Below the pieces are notes generated by a model. The model saw nothing but the letters and a program-made list of their open reading frames with translations, was not told the DNA's origin and searched no databases. From Holophagae bacterium (GTDB lineage Bacteria > Acidobacteriota > Holophagae > Acanthopleuribacterales > Acanthopleuribacteraceae), in the NCBI GenBank assembly GCA_030429565.1, contig JAUIFE010000002.1:496001-560000 (forward strand): DNA of 64,000 nt, written 5' to 3'. Positions 20,486-29,514 of the stretch are shown one piece after another. A program made the translations under genes and the position numbers. Numbering within the stretch: the first letter of the stretch is position 1; every line of letters begins with the position of its first letter.

Positions 20486-20605
20486 ATCTAAAAGATGCGA
20501 TACCTGGCGACGATTTTAGCCAAGGCTCTGGACTGGAACAGCTTGCAGGTAGGGTTACGCGCCTGCGTGGCTTGGTCCATTTTTCTAAGTTGTTTCAAAC
20601 CAGTG
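20486..20605. repeat. Imperfect direct repeat, copy B
   Basis: The core GCGACGATTTTAGCCAAGGC followed by TCTGGACTGGAACAGCTTG starts at 20507. It differs from copy A at several positions and by a two-base insertion. Both copies lie between the sensor-kinase stop and the TonB receptor promoter. Confidence 0.65.
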
Positions 20606-20646
20606 TGTCGGCCGGTCTTGTCGCGCACTGTCGTGCTTTTCAAGTA

Positions 20647-23600
20647 TTAGGCTGAGGTGCCGGCCGCCGCCAAGTTCGTTGTTTCCGTCGGCATTGGGGT
20701 TTCCGGTTCACCACAAATCACCGGTAAATGGATGCGAAACGTCGAGCCTCGCCCCTTTTCACTTTCGACCTCAATATAGCCGTTCATCAGCCTGCAGAAA
20801 TAATTGCAGATGTGAAGCCCCAAGCCGGTGCCGCCGTATTGGTTGTGGTCCACCATTTGCGAAAACGCGCGAAATAATTTTTGGGTCTGGGCTTCGCTCA
20901 TGCCGATGCCCGTATCTTCAACCGTGAACACCAAACGTTTTTGATCGCGATGGATGCGAAACCAAATCGTACCTTGATCGGTGAATTTGTTGGCATTGGT
21001 CAAAACGTTCAACAGCAGGCTTTGAACCTTGGCTTGATCACCGTGAATCATGTCCAGTGCACCGTCCGCCACCGACACATCCAAGCGGTTGCCTGTCTTT
21101 TCCAGCATGGGTTGCATCTGCGAGGTGATGTTTTGGATGATTTTATCGAGCAGGAACCACTCGCAATACAATTCAGAGCGACCCGACTCAATGCGTGTCA
21201 GTTCGAGGATGTTGTTGACCAGGGTCAGTTGGTACAGGGCTGCCGCGCGAATTTTGGCGAGGTCTGAGCCGATTTGCGTGAAGTCGAGTTCATCCGGTGA
21301 TAGCTCGTCGATATCTTCCTCAATCAGTTCACTGTAGCCAATGATGTGGTTCAAAGGCGTGCGCAGCTCGTGGCTCATGTGGGCCAAAAAAGCGCTTTTT
21401 GTTTGGTTGGCGTCGACTGCAAGGCGCTCGGATTGGGTAAGCAATTCCAACTTGGCGCGTTGTCGTTCGCGCAGACGGAAATAATGGACCGCTAGGCCCG
21501 CCATCGCCACAAAAAGCAAAACCAAGGCTGGTTTGATCCACCAGCCTTGGTGGAAGGGTGGTTGGATTTCGAAATGAAACAGCAGGGGTTTGCTGACCCA
21601 GGTACCTTCGTGGCCGGCGCCGTACAGTTCAAACTGATAGCGACCTGGCCTTAGATCCTGGAAGGTGGCAAAGGCACGCGTTTCGCCGGTTCGCTCCGCC
21701 TCACTGGTTGCGATGGTTTGGCCCGAAGGCTGCTCGAGCAAGCGATAGCGGTAGCGGTTGCGCTCCGGTTGGGTGAAATCAAAAGCCGTGTAATTGAGGG
21801 TCAGCACGTTATCGTAGCGGTCCATGACCAATTGCAGGGGTTTATTGTCGGCGCGAAAGGGGGCCACCGGGCTACCCATCGCGGCTACCGCCGTGATGGC
21901 CAGCGGCGGCTCGAAGGCATAAGTGCGAATGCGGTCGGGGAAAAACAAGTTGGCGCCGTCGACGCCGCCAAAAACCAATTCGCCCCAGGCGGTACGGTGG
22001 TAAGCGCCGCGCGAAAAAACATCGCTTTGCAGGCCGTCAAAGGTGTCGTAATTGAGAAAGGTCTCGTCCTCGATGTTAAAGCGGCTCAGACCGCGCGAAG
22101 TACTCAACCACAGGCAACCCTGGTTATCGTCCAAAATGCCCCACACGATATTGCCGGCCAAACCCGCGCGTACCTCGAAACGCTGCACCGAACCCGTGCT
22201 CGGGGTTAAGACACTCAGTCCGCCACCGTAAGCACCCAGCCAGACGCGGTGGTTTTTGGGCAACAGGCACAACACCTCGTTCGAGGGGATCGAATCGAAA
22301 TCGTTGGGGTTACTCTGAAAAAACCGGACTGGCGCAAAGCGCTTGCGATCAAATTGAACCACGCCTTGGGTGCCCGTCGCCAGCCAGGCGGTGCCGTCGC
22401 GGGCGAAGGCAATTTGATTGATGCCCGCCTGACTGAGCGCACCGTTGAAGTGATGGAACCGTCCCGCTTTGTAGACCGACAGCCCGGCCGGCGAGCCAAT
22501 CCACATTTCCTGCTCGAAGGCGCTTAACTCGGTGATTTCCTCGCCCAACGGCCCCTGCTCTGGATATTCCGGGTTTGGTGGAAATACGTCGAAATGGTTC
22601 CAGGCCGTCATGCGGTTTAAGCCGCGTTTGGTGCCAACCCACAAAACCTGTTCGTGGTCGTGCGCCAAGGCCAATACCTCATTGTGGCTGAGGGAGTTGG
22701 GCGTCTTGGGCTGGTGTTGGAGGTGGTCGAAATGGTCATTGTCACGGTTGTAGCGCGTTAATCCGCCGGTTTCCATGCCGAACCAAATGTGGCCTTGTTG
22801 GTCACTGTCCACCGCATTGACCAGGCCTGGCTGCAAACTGTGGTCGCGACCCGGCTGATGGATCACCTTGCGAAACTTGGGCGGTTTCAGGTTGAGTTTG
22901 CCGACACCGCCTGTGCGCGTGGCGATCCACAGGTTGCCCGATTGATCCTCAAACAAGTGGCGGATGTCGTCACCGTTAAGGCTGAACAGCAGGCGTGGGT
23001 TTTGGCGATAGTTGGTGAATTGGTTGCGCTCTTGGTGGTAGCGATACAAACCACCCATCTTGGTGCCGACCCAAATGGTTCCGCCGCGATCTTCCAGCAC
23101 CACGTTGATTTGATCGGCGGTTTCCGGTCGCTGCTCGCCGGGATCCAACGGGTAATAATCACAGTGGTTTGTGTCGGCGTTAAAACGCAGGAGACCGGCG
23201 GCGGTGCCAAGCCACCAATTCTGATTTTGATCAAGAAATAGGGTGCGAACTTGGATTTGTGTCAAATCAAACGGGGCACAGGCCGGCTGCGGTGTGGGCT
23301 GGATGCTGCGGTCGGCTAAATCGATGATGCGTAGGCCGTGATCCGTGGCCAGCCACAAGCGGCCTTCGTAATCGGGTGCCATCGACCAAATGCGTTTTGA
23401 CGCCACCTCTTCCGGAAATATTTCGACCCTGGTGAAACGCTTTTGTTGCTTGTCAAAAGCGACGAGACCGTCCCGGCGCATGCCGAGCCATAAGGTGTTC
23501 CCACGTGGGTTGTACAGGGTTTGTACGAAAGCGTCGGGGAGGCTATGGGGATTGCCTGGCTGGGGTTGGTAGTGGCGCACCTCATTGCGGGTCGGGTGTA

Positions 23601-23958
23601 AATAGTTGAGTCCGCCGCCCCAGGTCGCCAGCCACAGGCCGCCGTCCAGATCGCCACACACCATGCTGATGTTGTTGTTAGACAGGCTGTTGGGGTTGTG
23701 GTTGTCATTGTGGTAATGGGTAAAGCGGTAACCGTCGTAGCGGTTGAGGCCGTTTTGGGTGCAAAACCATAGGAAACCCGTGCGATCCTGGTAAATGTGG
23801 AAAACCGCGTTATCCGAGAGGCCGTTTTTGGTGCTCAGGTGGTAAAAGCGCTGGGTGCGGTCGTCGGCGTGGGTTGCGGGACACAGCCATGCAAGGGTGG
23901 CGATTACCAAACAAACCTTGGCGATGACCGACGGCACGTGTTCGAAAAAGTGACGCAA
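20647..23958 (-). CDS. Reg_prop-type sensor histidine kinase (orphan)
   Basis: This is a membrane sensor kinase of about 1103 residues. A signal peptide or anchor (about 5-30) precedes some 700 residues of Reg_prop beta-propeller repeats, each with the pattern D-x-x-G-x-L-W-x-G-T-x-x-G-L-x-R-Y, for example DRTGFLWFCTQNGLNRYDGY and DRGGTIWVGTKMGGLYRYH. A Y_Y_Y domain and one transmembrane helix follow. The HisKA box SHELRTPLNHIIGYSEL puts the phospho-acceptor at His863, and the ATPase has N-box NANKFT, G1 DTGIGM and G2 GGTGLGLHI. No receiver or DNA-binding domain follows, unlike the hybrid systems of Bacteroidetes, and no response regulator is nearby. TTG 23958 is chosen for its AGGA site; the frame is open to 24075. 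Confidence 0.88.
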   Translation of the reverse strand: MRHFFEHVPSVIAKVCLVIATLAWLCPATHADDRTQRFYHLSTKNGLSDNAVFHIYQDRTGFLWFCTQNGLNRYDGYRFTHYHNDNHNPNSLSNNNISMVCGDLDGGLWLATWGGGLNYLHPTRNEVRHYQPQPGNPHSLPDAFVQTLYNPRGNTLWLGMRRDGLVAFDKQQKRFTRVEIFPEEVASKRIWSMAPDYEGRLWLATDHGLRIIDLADRSIQPTPQPACAPFDLTQIQVRTLFLDQNQNWWLGTAAGLLRFNADTNHCDYYPLDPGEQRPETADQINVVLEDRGGTIWVGTKMGGLYRYHQERNQFTNYRQNPRLLFSLNGDDIRHLFEDQSGNLWIATRTGGVGKLNLKPPKFRKVIHQPGRDHSLQPGLVNAVDSDQQGHIWFGMETGGLTRYNRDNDHFDHLQHQPKTPNSLSHNEVLALAHDHEQVLWVGTKRGLNRMTAWNHFDVFPPNPEYPEQGPLGEEITELSAFEQEMWIGSPAGLSVYKAGRFHHFNGALSQAGINQIAFARDGTAWLATGTQGVVQFDRKRFAPVRFFQSNPNDFDSIPSNEVLCLLPKNHRVWLGAYGGGLSVLTPSTGSVQRFEVRAGLAGNIVWGILDDNQGCLWLSTSRGLSRFNIEDETFLNYDTFDGLQSDVFSRGAYHRTAWGELVFGGVDGANLFFPDRIRTYAFEPPLAITAVAAMGSPVAPFRADNKPLQLVMDRYDNVLTLNYTAFDFTQPERNRYRYRLLEQPSGQTIATSEAERTGETRAFATFQDLRPGRYQFELYGAGHEGTWVSKPLLFHFEIQPPFHQGWWIKPALVLLFVAMAGLAVHYFRLRERQRAKLELLTQSERLAVDANQTKSAFLAHMSHELRTPLNHIIGYSELIEEDIDELSPDELDFTQIGSDLAKIRAAALYQLTLVNNILELTRIESGRSELYCEWFLLDKIIQNITSQMQPMLEKTGNRLDVSVADGALDMIHGDQAKVQSLLLNVLTNANKFTDQGTIWFRIHRDQKRLVFTVEDTGIGMSEAQTQKLFRAFSQMVDHNQYGGTGLGLHICNYFCRLMNGYIEVESEKGRGSTFRIHLPVICGEPETPMPTETTNLAAAGTSA

Positions 23959-24219
23959 GGGTTTCGTCCTGATCTGGTGATCTGTGTCCGTGGCACGGCA
24001 TGGGTTGCCGTCTCGGCCTGAGTGGCGCGCGGGTGGGGTTGACTTTGGTTGAGAAAGACGGTCATCGCGTAGCAAACAACGCCAGGCGGGGGTGGCTACA
24101 GATTACACCAAGTTTACCGTTCTAGGCAGATTTCCTCGTGGCGTGGGCGCTGCCGCGTATTCGGGGCGAGTGCGATGGATTTAGGATCGTTACGCCATCG
24201 CGCAACCTCTTGAACCAAC
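23959..24219. other. Gap between sensor kinase and downstream terminator
   Basis: No gene seen. The in-frame upstream extension of the kinase (to 24075) reads as a Pro/Arg-rich stretch with no ribosome site. The promoter of the kinase should lie here but no convincing -35/-10 pair is visible. Confidence 0.4.
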
Positions 24220-24258
24220 AAAAAACGCCGCGGGCCTTGCGACCTCACGGCGTTTTTT
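24220..24258 (-). terminator. Terminator of the serpin-like gene
   Basis: AAAAAACGCCG (24220-24230) and CGGCGTTTTTT (24248-24258) form an 11-base inverted repeat with a 17-base loop. It lies 20 bases past the minus-strand stop at 24279 and ends in a T-run on either strand. Confidence 0.8.
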
Positions 24259-24278
24259 GTGCTGTAAATGGGCTGGGT

Positions 24279-25262
24279 TTAGCTACCGCTACCGGTTACC
24301 CCAAACAGAGATACGAAAATCGGAAACTGGTACCCTTGGCGGCAGATCCAAACCAAAATCGGATCTTTGTGCAGGTAATCGGTTTCAATTTTTTCAGCAG
24401 AACCGCGCCCACCCGGCATGCGGAAGGGGTCTTCGTCTTCGAAGAATTTGGGTTCAAAGGTGAGGAAATCAAAAGAGCCGGCGATCATCAACTGGTCGTT
24501 GATCTCATAGCCTTGCTGGGTGACGGCGACGGAACCGGCCCGTGCGGCATTGCTGACGATAAAGGTTTGCGCGCTCTCGGTGAAAACAAACAAGTTGTTG
24601 AGTTCGTCGAAGGCACCGGCGTATTCGTTTTTGAACAAAGGCACTTCCAAAACGGCGGGCTGGGCGATTTTTTCGGAGGTGCGTTTTTTAAAGCCGGCGG
24701 CGGCGTAATTAATGTCGTTGGTCAATTTGCCCGCCATTTTAACGGCGGCGTTGTAATCCTCAGTCGCAGAGGGCCAAGTCGTGGCGTAGATTTGCCACTG
24801 GTCGTCTTTGGCCTTAATCCGGATGATGGGGCGACTGTAGGTGTTGAGAATAAAGGTTTCGAAGTCTTTGATCTGGACGACTTGGGTGGCGCCGTTGGGC
24901 GTCGTTTTGTCGAGAACGCCGCTGTCGTTTAGCCAGGCGACGCTTTCCTTGATCCAGCCTTTGACCGCGTGTTGGCCGTCCGGTACTTGAATGCCGGCAT
25001 CCTGCGCAAAGGTTTTGATGTCTTCTTCACGCATCATGGTGGTGTTGGTGGTGGCTTCCAGCCAAGACTCGACATCTGGAAAAAGTGGTTGATCCAAGTG
25101 GTCGCACATGCTGATGAGTTCTGCTTGAGGAAGCGTTTTTCCGGCCCATTTGCCGCTACCGCGAATGGCGGTGTGCATGCCTTCGAGGGTTTTGTAGACG
25201 AGCGGCAGGGAGCCGGAGCCGTCGTAAAAGGTAAAAACTAGTAAAAGGGTTAGCGTGCTCAC
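24279..25262 (-). CDS. Uncharacterised protein, weakly serpin-like
   Basis: I do not firmly recognise this 327-residue protein. The C-terminal third has features reminiscent of serpins: QTFIVSNAARAGSVAVT can be aligned with the serpin hinge pattern (A-F-I-x-x-N-x-x-G-T-x-A-x-A-x-T), and the end DPILVWICRQGYQF then PIFVSLFGVTG resembles the closing RPFLFxI...ILFMGxV segment. The N-terminal part does not show the usual serpin helices clearly. Two Cys are present and no secretion signal is evident; the N-terminus STLTLLLVFTFYDGSG is hydrophobic but short. GTG 25262 is selected because GGAGG lies seven bases upstream. A strong promoter and its own terminator show it is a single-gene transcript. 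Confidence 0.5.
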   Translation of the reverse strand: MSTLTLLLVFTFYDGSGSLPLVYKTLEGMHTAIRGSGKWAGKTLPQAELISMCDHLDQPLFPDVESWLEATTNTTMMREEDIKTFAQDAGIQVPDGQHAVKGWIKESVAWLNDSGVLDKTTPNGATQVVQIKDFETFILNTYSRPIIRIKAKDDQWQIYATTWPSATEDYNAAVKMAGKLTNDINYAAAGFKKRTSEKIAQPAVLEVPLFKNEYAGAFDELNNLFVFTESAQTFIVSNAARAGSVAVTQQGYEINDQLMIAGSFDFLTFEPKFFEDEDPFRMPGGRGSAEKIETDYLHKDPILVWICRQGYQFPIFVSLFGVTGSGS

Positions 25263-25489
25263 GCTGTAACCTCCGTGATCAGGTCCTGGGGGGTGTTTGA
25301 ACCATCCTGGGTAATGAAGCAAGAACGATTGAGAAGCATCAACGGAGTGGGGCAACTCCGGTCAAACCAACAAGAATCGGGATCCAGACAAGTATTGAAT
25401 GTCGGGCGTCCGCATGACTCGCTGAAATAAAAGGATAGGAAGTAAATTGTTATGGCATAACCAAACGATTAAATTCAGATATGCGGGTT

Positions 25490-25518
25490 ATTATACGGGG
25501 TGTCGAGAAAGATGTCAC
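25490..25518 (-). promoter_or_regulatory. Sigma-70 promoter of the serpin-like gene
   Basis: On the minus strand GTGACA and a perfect TATAAT are separated by exactly 17 bases (11 of 12 consensus positions). It is the best promoter match I found in the window and leaves a leader of about 220 bases. Confidence 0.65.
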
Positions 25519-26234
25519 CGTTGGTTTTTTTCTGGCGACGTGATCTGGATTACATTTTGCCGTTGAGGACAAAGCGACGAACTTTAGGATTGTTTGTTAG
25601 GGAATATTTTTTCTAGAAGAGGTTGGCGAGACCCAAATAAAGAGGGTCAACCGCGAACGGGTGAGACCAATACAAGTGATAGTGCAGTCTATTTGACCGC
25701 AATTATTCCGCTGGGTCACTTTAATATGTCTCGGTAGGAAGGGAGATTTCCATTATGCGATAGTCTCGATTTTGCTGCAAGCGCTTCTTTTTGAGCTGTT
25801 TCTTGACCATCGATTTGCTGCGGAGAGTTTGGTGATTGCGCTTTCGAGGGTCCTGGTTGGGGCACGCTCGCCTGGCCGAGGCGGGCCCGCCGCATCTCTT
25901 CCCGCCGAAAAGCGCCCCGCCTTCTTGCTTGTTGCCTTTGTTGCCCGCCGGCTGCGAAAAATCGAAGCAGCCTTGCTTCTCCGTTCGAGCGCTTGTCGGC
26001 GTTGATTTACCCTGGCGAGCGAATCCATCCTGCGCCCCGCCTCCTCTATCCGTCCCTTTTCCCCCACGGTTCGTCCACTTTCTCAGTTAAAATGACGAAT
26101 ACCGACCCTTGTGTTGTTTTCCGGTCGCCGCCGCCGCTTTTGCCCCGAACCCTCGGGTCTCCTTTTTTGCGCCGGTGCGCCTCGCCGGCTCGCGTTATAA
26201 CGACACAGCAACCTCGGACAAGGAAGGAAGGTGC
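25519..26234. other. Intergenic region before the M20 peptidase
   Basis: About 0.7 kb. Several open frames exist, one of 104 codons on the minus strand, but they are Arg/Ser/Ala-rich, overlap each other and lack ribosome sites. The right half is GC-rich. I see no RNA gene or repeat. Confidence 0.45.
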
Positions 26235-27650
26235 ATGGTAGACGCAAAGCAAACCGAAACATTCGTCAATGAATTTTGGGATCGCGAAATTGTTCCCACC
26301 CTAATCGAGTACATTAAAATCCCCAATAAGTCCCCGGCCTTTGAGCCCGAGTGGGAAGCCGCCGGTCACATGGAAACGGCCTACCAGTTGGCCAAGAAGT
26401 GGATTGAAGATCACCCTATCGACGGCATGATCCTCCACGAGGGGCGGTTGCCGGGCCGTACGCCGCTGCTTCTGTTGGATATCCCCGGCGATACCGACGA
26501 AACCATCCTTTTATATGGTCACCTCGACAAACAACCGGAAATGAGCGGCTGGCGCGAAGGGCTCGGCCCCTGGATTCCGGTCATGGAAGACGGCAAGCTT
26601 TACGGTCGCGGCGGCGCCGACGACGGTTACGCCCTTTTCGCTTCCATGTGCGCGCTGATGGCGGCCCGTCGCCAGGGTGTGAAACTGCCACGTGCGGTGG
26701 TGATGATTGAGTTCTCGGAAGAATCCGGCTCACCCGACCTGCCCGCCTATGTGGATCACTTCGCGAAGGAAATCGGCGATGTTGACCTGGTGGTCTGTCT
26801 CGATTCCGGCGCCGGCAACTACGATCAACTGTGGAGTACGACCTCCTTACGCGGCTTGGTCGGCGGCACCGTACGCGTCGATGTACTGGACGAAGGGGTT
26901 CACTCCGGCGACGCTTCCGGCGTGGTCGCGTCCTCATTCCGCGTGTTGCGCCAGATTTTCGGCCGCCTGGAAGATGCCGAAACCGGCGAAGTCCTGCCGG
27001 ACGCACTTAAAGCCGACATTCCGCGACAACGCATGGAGCAGGCCCAGAAGGTAGCCGCCGAGTTGGGCGACGCCGTCTATAAGAAGTTCCCGTTTGTCGA
27101 CGGCATGCAGCCGATGAGTCTCGACCCGGTGACCTGCATTCTCAACCGCACTTGGCGTGCCGCCTTGTCTTATACCGGTATTGACGGTGTGCCGTCGACC
27201 CAGGCCGGCGGCAACGTGTTGCGGCCCTTCACCACCTGGAAGCTGTCGTTGCGCTTGCCGCCGACGCTTAACGGTGAAGACGCCCAAAAAGAAGTGGCGC
27301 GCATCCTCGCTGAAGATCCACCCTACAACGCCAAAGTGACCTGTCACTTCGAAGAATCGGCGACCGGCTGGAACGCACCGCCGCTTGCTGATTGGCTCAA
27401 CGAAGCGCTCGACGAAGTTTCCAGCACTTTTTACGGCAAACCTGCGCTCCACATGGGCGAGGGTGGTTCCATTCCCTTTATGGGGATGCTCGGTGAAAAG
27501 TTCCCGAAAGCGCAATTCGTCGTGACCGGCGTGCTCGGTCCCAACAGCAACGCACACGGACCCAATGAGTTCCTGCATGTGCCTTATGCAAAAAAGCTTA
27601 CCTGCTGTGTCGCCCACATTTTGGCGATTCATGCTAAGGTAAAAGGCTGA
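26235..27650 (+). CDS. M20 family dipeptidase (CNDP-like)
   Basis: This is a di-zinc exopeptidase of 471 residues, close to the usual length of M20 dipeptidases related to carnosinase (CNDP). Metal-binding signatures are in order: YGHLDKQPEMSGW (His ligand, about 96), YGRGGADDGYALFA (bridging Asp), EFSEESGSPDL (catalytic Glu plus ligand Glu), CLDSGAGNYDQLW (Asp ligand), and near the C-terminus NSNAHGPNEFLHVPYAKK (His ligand). A dimerisation lid domain lies between. The substrate is probably a dipeptide or acylated amino acid; which one is not evident. The ATG at 26235 follows AAGGAAGG; the frame stays open upstream to 26109 without a better start. A terminator follows. Confidence 0.9.
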   Translation: MVDAKQTETFVNEFWDREIVPTLIEYIKIPNKSPAFEPEWEAAGHMETAYQLAKKWIEDHPIDGMILHEGRLPGRTPLLLLDIPGDTDETILLYGHLDKQPEMSGWREGLGPWIPVMEDGKLYGRGGADDGYALFASMCALMAARRQGVKLPRAVVMIEFSEESGSPDLPAYVDHFAKEIGDVDLVVCLDSGAGNYDQLWSTTSLRGLVGGTVRVDVLDEGVHSGDASGVVASSFRVLRQIFGRLEDAETGEVLPDALKADIPRQRMEQAQKVAAELGDAVYKKFPFVDGMQPMSLDPVTCILNRTWRAALSYTGIDGVPSTQAGGNVLRPFTTWKLSLRLPPTLNGEDAQKEVARILAEDPPYNAKVTCHFEESATGWNAPPLADWLNEALDEVSSTFYGKPALHMGEGGSIPFMGMLGEKFPKAQFVVTGVLGPNSNAHGPNEFLHVPYAKKLTCCVAHILAIHAKVKG

Positions 27651-27656
27651 TTTTAT

Positions 27657-27686
27657 GGCCGGCGGCTTTCGACCGTCGGCCTTTTC
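27657..27686 (+). terminator. Terminator after the M20 dipeptidase
   Basis: GGCCGGCGG and CCGTCGGCC pair (one mismatch) around CTTTCGA, followed by TTTTCG. It begins six bases after the stop codon. Confidence 0.6.
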
Positions 27687-27879
27687 GATTGTGGCAAACG
27701 CATGGGCTGTTTTGCCGTCCGGGACGTACCAGGTAATGCGGCGTGTGAGATGCCGCGATGACCGAGCTTCATCAATCGCGCCGGCGCGCGCCGATGGATC
27801 GATGGCTTGCGGGTGTTCCCGGCGAACCGACCACCTTTCGAGGGGAAACGGGTTGTTTGCCGATGAGGATGAGTAACGG

Positions 27880-28866
27880 ATGACCAATCGATCAAAACCA
27901 ACCATGTCCGTGGAAGTGGTGGTGCTGGCCCGCAGTGGTCTCAGCATGACGCTGCTGGTGGCGCGCCGAGCCTACCTGCCTTACGCCGGTGAATTGGCTT
28001 TGCCCGGCGGTTTCGTCGAGCCTTTTGAGTTGCCACTTGACGCCGCCTTACGCGAGCTGACGCGCGAAACCGGTCTCGAACTTTCGGCCGTTGACGCGGT
28101 GCCGCTTTCACTGCGTGCGCGCAAAGGTCGTGACCCGCGTGGGTGGACGATTAGTCAGCCGTTTTTGTTTTGGGTCGACGCAGAACCCTCGGTCCGTGGG
28201 CAAGATCCCGCCAGCGAAACCTTTTGGGTGCCCCTGGCTCAATTACCCAGCTTGGTGTTTGATCACGGCGCCATTCTCTGTGAAGCGCTGGGGTGTTTTT
28301 GGCAAATTATGCCGGGGGGCGTGCCCGCGTTGCGGCAAGTGCGCGCCTTTGGGGTTCCAGAATACCTGCCGGCCCAGCCGGTTTTCTTTGGCGGCACCTT
28401 TAACCCCTGGCACAAAGGCCACCAAAACTGTGTCGCTATGTGTCCCCAACCCGCCGATGTTTTGGTCGTGCCCGACACCAACCCGTTTAAGGGCGGTCCC
28501 GGCGAGCGCTGTTACTGGTCGCTCTACCGCGACCTTTATCGTCGCGTCCACGATCTCGGTGCTCACGTGTATCCCGGCTTCTGCGGCCGCGAGCAAGCCA
28601 ACCCCACCGCACGTTGGCTGCCGTACGTCAACCGCGACGACAAGGCTTTGCTGGTCGGCGAAGACACCTTGGCCGATATGCCCAACTGGATGGATGCGGT
28701 CAAAGTCGTCCAGGCCGTTTCTAAGGTGATTGCCGTTCCGCGCCGCGTGCCCGCCGACCAAATTCGCAATGCGTGTCGGTGGTTGGAAGACAACGGGTGC
28801 GAAGTCGAAAGGCTCGGTGACCACCCATATCGCGACGTCTCCTCCACTCAAATCCGCCAAAGGTGA
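27880..28866 (+). CDS. Nudix hydrolase fused to NadD-like nicotinate-nucleotide adenylyltransferase
   Basis: This 328-residue protein joins two NAD-metabolism folds. Residues 9-155 are a Nudix domain with the box GGFVEPFELPLDAALREL continuing TRETGLEL (43-68; the pattern is GX5EX7REUXxEXGU, with Arg in place of one Glu), and the FDHGAILCEAL helix seen in ADP-ribose pyrophosphatase and NrtR relatives. Residues 166-328 are a nucleotidyltransferase: GGTFNPWHKGH at 171-181 binds ATP, then PDTNPFKG, LLVGEDTLADMPNW and the final SSTQIR motif, all standard in NadD. In known NadM-Nudix proteins the transferase comes first; here the order is reversed. A likely role is to make deamido-NAD and to clear ADP-ribose or a related dinucleotide. 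The start follows a GAGGATGAG site. Confidence 0.88.
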   Translation: MTNRSKPTMSVEVVVLARSGLSMTLLVARRAYLPYAGELALPGGFVEPFELPLDAALRELTRETGLELSAVDAVPLSLRARKGRDPRGWTISQPFLFWVDAEPSVRGQDPASETFWVPLAQLPSLVFDHGAILCEALGCFWQIMPGGVPALRQVRAFGVPEYLPAQPVFFGGTFNPWHKGHQNCVAMCPQPADVLVVPDTNPFKGGPGERCYWSLYRDLYRRVHDLGAHVYPGFCGREQANPTARWLPYVNRDDKALLVGEDTLADMPNWMDAVKVVQAVSKVIAVPRRVPADQIRNACRWLEDNGCEVERLGDHPYRDVSSTQIRQR

Positions 28867-28867
28867 G

Positions 28868-28930
28868 GGGCGTCCCCGCATTTTCTTTTTCGTCGTTGCG
28901 CTTTCCGCCTCGGAAGGATGGGCGCGTTTT
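28868..28930 (+). repeat. Palindromic-core repeat, copy 1
   Basis: It starts GGGCGTCC and contains the core CTTTCCGCCTCGGAAG (28901 onward), whose TTCCG-CCT-CGGAA centre is self-complementary. It is followed by GATGGGCGCG. Confidence 0.7.
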
Positions 28931-28972
28931 TTGTGGCTCTGCTTCCCTGCTTTCGTCCGCGCTTTTTGGGAA

Positions 28973-29036
28973 GGGCGTCCTCGCTTTTTATCTCTGGTCG
29001 TCGCGCTTTCCGCCTCGGAAGAATAGGCGCGCGGGT
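28973..29036 (+). repeat. Palindromic-core repeat, copy 2
   Basis: It has the same GGGCGTCC start and core as copy 1 at a period of about 106 bases. The stretch 29011-29035 is a perfect 25-base inverted match to 29298-29322. Confidence 0.75.
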
Positions 29037-29080
29037 TCTTGCGCCTCAGTCCAAACTTAGTTGCGCGTTGCCGGTTTGGA

Positions 29081-29140
29081 AAGCGCATTCGCTTCTTCTC
29101 TTGTCGTCGCGCTTTCCGCTTCGGGGGAGAGCGCGTGCAC
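29081..29140 (+). repeat. Palindromic-core repeat, copy 3 (degenerate)
   Basis: It keeps CGTCGCGCTTTCCGC (from 29105) and a trailing GAGCGCGTGC but has lost the right arm of the small palindrome. Confidence 0.55.
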
Positions 29141-29292
29141 GGCTGTGATCTCATCATCCATTGTGGTGGCTCGTTAATTAATAGCGCCTCGCCACGACCT
29201 TGTTTGCATGTATCGCTGCAAAATGGCGTTGCCTGGGTTCGGCTTTCTCGTTCTTACATGACAACGCGACACCCATCATGGTGTGAACGCGC

Positions 29293-29325
29293 AAGATCCC
29301 GCGCGCCTATTCTTCCGAGGCGGTC
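29293..29325 (-). repeat. Palindromic-core repeat, inverted copy 4
   Basis: 29298-29322 is the exact reverse complement of 29011-29035 in copy 2; the sequence after it diverges into GTCGTCTCAGC, so this copy is truncated. Confidence 0.75.
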
Positions 29326-29514
29326 GTCTCAGCGAGATGGTGCAGCCGCCCGGCCGCCCTTCCCGGCAAAGCTGGTCGAAGCCAAATCATGTCCCAAGCG
29401 AACTCCCAAAAAAGAGGTGCCGCTTCCCGCGCTTTCGGAGAACGGCATCTTCCGTCGGGCGGAACTGGGAACCAGGGGCGAGGACGCAAATCGCCTTTCC
29501 TTAATCCAAAACGC

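Larger units (their letters stand above)
19803..20646. other. Non-coding region upstream of the TonB receptor
   Basis: This is AT-richer than its surroundings and has no credible gene. It holds a duplicated element of about 110 bases, listed separately, and T-rich tracts. Confidence 0.5.

Noticed and set aside
25753..26090. A 104-codon minus-strand frame and overlapping plus frames
   Set aside because: Low-complexity basic composition, mutual overlap and no start site; they are GC-driven open frames.
28868..29140. CRISPR array
   Set aside because: The three direct copies are spaced at about 106 bases with related, not unique, spacers, two more copies are inverted and no cas gene is nearby.
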